A stretch of DNA of 34,026 nt from Acidimicrobiaceae bacterium. Its GTDB lineage: Bacteria > Actinomycetota > Acidimicrobiia > Acidimicrobiales > Aldehydirespiratoraceae. A program made the position numbers and the translations under genes. The stretch is taken from positions 1 to 34,026 of the forward strand of contig JAPPMP010000052.1 of assembly GCA_028819005.1 (NCBI GenBank), written 5' to 3'. The notes beneath the pieces were generated by a model. It saw only the letters and a list, made by a program, of their open reading frames with translations, had not been told where the DNA came from and ran no database searches. Below, piece after piece: positions 31,626 to 34,026 of this stretch (within the stretch, counting starts at the first letter, position 1; the number at the start of each line of letters is the position of its first letter).

Positions 31626-34026
31626 GTGCCGTTGATCCTTGACAACATCGACCGACAGACCGAGGACGAACTGCTGCGAACGCTCGGCTCGTCGTATCGG
31701 CTGGATGCGGCGATCGGCTACTTCAACCTTCGGGGCTGGAAGCTGCTGGCCGAAGCGGTAACCGGACTACCCGACAGGGACGGACCGAAGGCCCGCGTTC
31801 TGGTCGGTATCCATGAGGCGCCTGCCGAGGAGATGCGCCGACTGGTCCGTATGCGGCAACCCGCCCCGACCGACAACCGCACGGCTGCGAAGTTGAAGAC
31901 GGATGTGGTTTCGGAGTACCGGGAGCAACTGCAGACCGGCTTGCCGACAGCGGGGGACGAGCAAGCTCTGCGAGTGCTGCTGCGTCAAATCGAGGCGGGT
32001 GACGTGCAGGTGCGGGTCCACACAGCCCACCGGTTGCACGCCAAGCTGTACCTCTGCCACCGCGACGACACCGCTGCCCCGCGGGTCGGATATGTCGGCT
32101 CCTCCAATCTCACCGTCGCCGGACTGCGCGAGCAGGGTGAGCTGAACGTGGACGTGGTGGACGGTGACGCCACCGAGAAGCTGGCCCGCTGGTTCGAGGA
32201 CCGCTGGGACGACCCGTTCACTGTCGACGCGATGCCCGAGTTGGCCGAGACGCTGCGCGAGTCTTGGGCATCAGAAGACCAGATGGACCCGTATCTGGTT
32301 TACCTCAAGATGGCCTACCACCTGTCGAAAGAGGCCCGCGAGGGGCTGATCGAATACGGCCTCCCGGCTTCCATGCAGGACCAACTCCTGGACTTTCAGG
32401 CTGCAGCTGTGAAGATCGCCGCCCGGATCGTGATGCAGAAGGGCGGGGCGATGATCGGCGATGTTGTCGGCCTGGGCAAGACCTTGGTCGGGACGGCGGT
32501 GGCCCGGTTGCTTCAGGAGGAGCAGAGCTTCGAGACCCTGGTTGTCTGCCCGAAGAATCTTGTCGACATGTGGGAGTCGTATCTGCACACCTACGAGGTG
32601 CGGGGCAGGGTTGAGTCGCTCTCGATGGTTCACAAGACCCTGCCGGACGCCCGTCGCTACCGGCTGGTGATCGTCGATGAGGCTCACAACCTTCGAAGCG
32701 ACAAGCGCCGTGACCACGTGGTGTTGCAGAGCTACATAGCTGAGAACGACTCGAGGGTGCTCCTGTTGTCCGCAACGCCGTACAACAAACAACTCGGTGA
32801 TCTCGCCTCGCAGTTGTCGCTGTTCATCCGTCCCGACGACGATTTGGGCCTGCGACCGGAGCGGGCGATCGCCGAAGTCGTCGAGGCCGACTTCGAGTTG
32901 ATGTGTGGTGGGCGGGCCTCCACGCTGAATGCGTTCAAGCGGTCTGAGCATCTCGAGGACTGGCAGGAGTTGATGTCGCAGTATCTGGTGCGGCGCACCC
33001 GCCGGTTCGTCGAGGACAACTACGCGGAGACCGATGAGCAAGGACGTCGCTACCTGCAGTTCGGCACCGGCGAGAGGTTCTACTTCCCGAAGCGAATCGC
33101 AATGCCGACCGAACGGATCTTGGCCGAAGATGATCCTGCTCATGTGATGGCATCGGACGACACCTTGAACGCGATCCGTGACCTACGCCTGCCGCGGTAT
33201 CAGTTGGGGAACTACATTGACAGCCGGTTCGACCCTCCCGACGACGACGTCCGTCAGCTTGTGGACGACTTGGACAACTCGGCTAGGGGCAACCTGGCCG
33301 GATTCACGCGGATCACGATGTTCAAGCGGCTCTCGTCCTCGGGGCCCGCGTTCATCGCGACGCTGCGCCGACATCGTCTTCGAAATCAGGTCGCTGCTCA
33401 TGCGCTCACCAGCAATTCACCGGTACCGGTCGGCGCGGTTGACAACACACTGTGGGCGGCGGAGGTGGACAGCGACCCCGACGACAACGGGGAGGGCGAC
33501 AGCGGCACGGGACTGTTCGATTCCGATGATGACAGTGCCGCAAGCGCCTACCGCAAGCTCAAGGCCAAAGACCCCAAGGCGGTTCGCTGGGCGCCGCATT
33601 CCATGTTCGAAGACGATCTCCTGAACGACCTGCAGCATGACATCAATGTCATCACCGTGTTGCTCAATCGCTTCGGAACCTGGGACGCAGAGCGTGATGG
33701 CAAAGTTGCTGCGTTGGAGCGCCTGATCAAAGACGAATATCCCGACAGCAAACTCCTCATCTTCACCGAGGCTGCCGACACCGCCAATTATGTGGGAATG
33801 GAACTGGGGCGTCGGGGTATAGAAGGCGTCGGTGTGGTCACGGGCGACTCCGAGAATCCGACTGAGCTTGCCCAGAGGTTCTCACCGGCGTCCAACAACG
33901 TGGTCGCCAACGGCTCGCCCATGTCCGATGAACTGCGGGTGTTGGTTTCTACCGACGTTCTCTCGGAGGGACAGAACCTCCAAGACGCCCACATCATCGT
34001 CAACTACGACCTGCCGTGGGCCATCG
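31626..34026 (+). CDS. PLD-SNF2 helicase (defence-type), cut by the right window edge
   Basis: An uninterrupted 800-codon frame starts at GTG 31626; an in-frame TGA at 31617-31619 shows it cannot start earlier. The PLD-like domain has HAK at 138-140 and GSSN at 158-161. The helicase core has GLGKT at 282-286, DEAH at 351-354 and LLLSATPYNK. The second lobe reads LLIFTEAADTANYVG, then VSTDVLSEGQNLQDAHIIVNYDLPW at the edge. Between the lobes is a very acidic linker (residues about 615-640, rich in Asp, Gly and Ser). Motif VI and the C-terminus are outside the window. Domain order equals that of the helicase at 10998-14330, but the sequences are clearly diverged, so it is not a recent duplicate. 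Confidence 0.9.
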   Translation, partial: MPLILDNIDRQTEDELLRTLGSSYRLDAAIGYFNLRGWKLLAEAVTGLPDRDGPKARVLVGIHEAPAEEMRRLVRMRQPAPTDNRTAAKLKTDVVSEYREQLQTGLPTAGDEQALRVLLRQIEAGDVQVRVHTAHRLHAKLYLCHRDDTAAPRVGYVGSSNLTVAGLREQGELNVDVVDGDATEKLARWFEDRWDDPFTVDAMPELAETLRESWASEDQMDPYLVYLKMAYHLSKEAREGLIEYGLPASMQDQLLDFQAAAVKIAARIVMQKGGAMIGDVVGLGKTLVGTAVARLLQEEQSFETLVVCPKNLVDMWESYLHTYEVRGRVESLSMVHKTLPDARRYRLVIVDEAHNLRSDKRRDHVVLQSYIAENDSRVLLLSATPYNKQLGDLASQLSLFIRPDDDLGLRPERAIAEVVEADFELMCGGRASTLNAFKRSEHLEDWQELMSQYLVRRTRRFVEDNYAETDEQGRRYLQFGTGERFYFPKRIAMPTERILAEDDPAHVMASDDTLNAIRDLRLPRYQLGNYIDSRFDPPDDDVRQLVDDLDNSARGNLAGFTRITMFKRLSSSGPAFIATLRRHRLRNQVAAHALTSNSPVPVGAVDNTLWAAEVDSDPDDNGEGDSGTGLFDSDDDSAASAYRKLKAKDPKAVRWAPHSMFEDDLLNDLQHDINVITVLLNRFGTWDAERDGKVAALERLIKDEYPDSKLLIFTEAADTANYVGMELGRRGIEGVGVVTGDSENPTELAQRFSPASNNVVANGSPMSDELRVLVSTDVLSEGQNLQDAHIIVNYDLPWAI

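Noticed and set aside
28718..34026. BREX or full DISARM system.
   Set aside because: A methyltransferase and SNF2/PLD helicase are present, but no PglZ, BrxC/PglY, Lon-like, DrmA or DrmB genes are visible. The right side is open, so further components could lie beyond the edge.

Overview
The window is GC-rich chromosomal DNA of an actinomycete. The evidence is a nearly complete mycofactocin pathway, two NDMA-dependent alcohol dehydrogenases, an F420-type LLM oxidoreductase, a DUF222/HNH (13E12-type) protein and frequent GTG starts. An acidimicrobial origin is plausible, but the sequence alone does not prove it.

Layout. (1) 1-6.4 kb: a tRNA-Thr(GGT) cut by the window edge, a repeat-rich leader, an MFS transporter, and a leftward gene string reading NDMA alcohol dehydrogenase, MadB-like MoxR ATPase, MadC-like VWA protein, mycofactocin glycosyltransferase MftF. 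(2) 6.5-17.6 kb: an accessory zone with an IS481 transposase remnant, DUF2461, DUF222/HNH, an alpha/beta-hydrolase tail, a ribbon-helix-helix/Doc toxin-antitoxin pair, two 5'-truncated genes meeting head to head, a 3'-end fragment of an alcohol dehydrogenase, a complete PLD-SNF2 helicase, a PIN toxin-antitoxin pair, a broken DNA methyltransferase and a Phd/PIN pair. (3) 17.6-28.7 kb: a second NDMA alcohol dehydrogenase, a ThDP enzyme, a mycofactocin-type SDR, mftE, mftD, an inserted XamI-type restriction-modification unit, mftC, mftB, the 41-codon precursor gene mftA, and a divergent LLM oxidoreductase. (4) 28.7-34 kb: a 5'-truncated adenine methyltransferase, a DUF433/PIN toxin-antitoxin pair on the opposite strand, and a second PLD-SNF2 helicase that runs off the right edge.

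How the genes work together. MftA is the precursor peptide. MftB and MftC modify its C-terminal Val-Tyr, MftE releases the modified dipeptide, MftD oxidises it and MftF glycosylates it. The two alcohol dehydrogenases and the SDR are the expected users of the cofactor. The mft genes are spread over about 26 kb because defence and addiction material lies between and within them.

Most notable signals. Two separate loci share one architecture: methyltransferase, then a toxin-antitoxin pair on the opposite strand, then a PLD-SNF2 helicase. A near-identical direct repeat of an alcohol dehydrogenase 3' end brackets the first of these loci. Short tandem repeats, mostly of 15 nt, occur repeatedly at gene starts, gene ends and operon gaps; some contain the start or stop codon.
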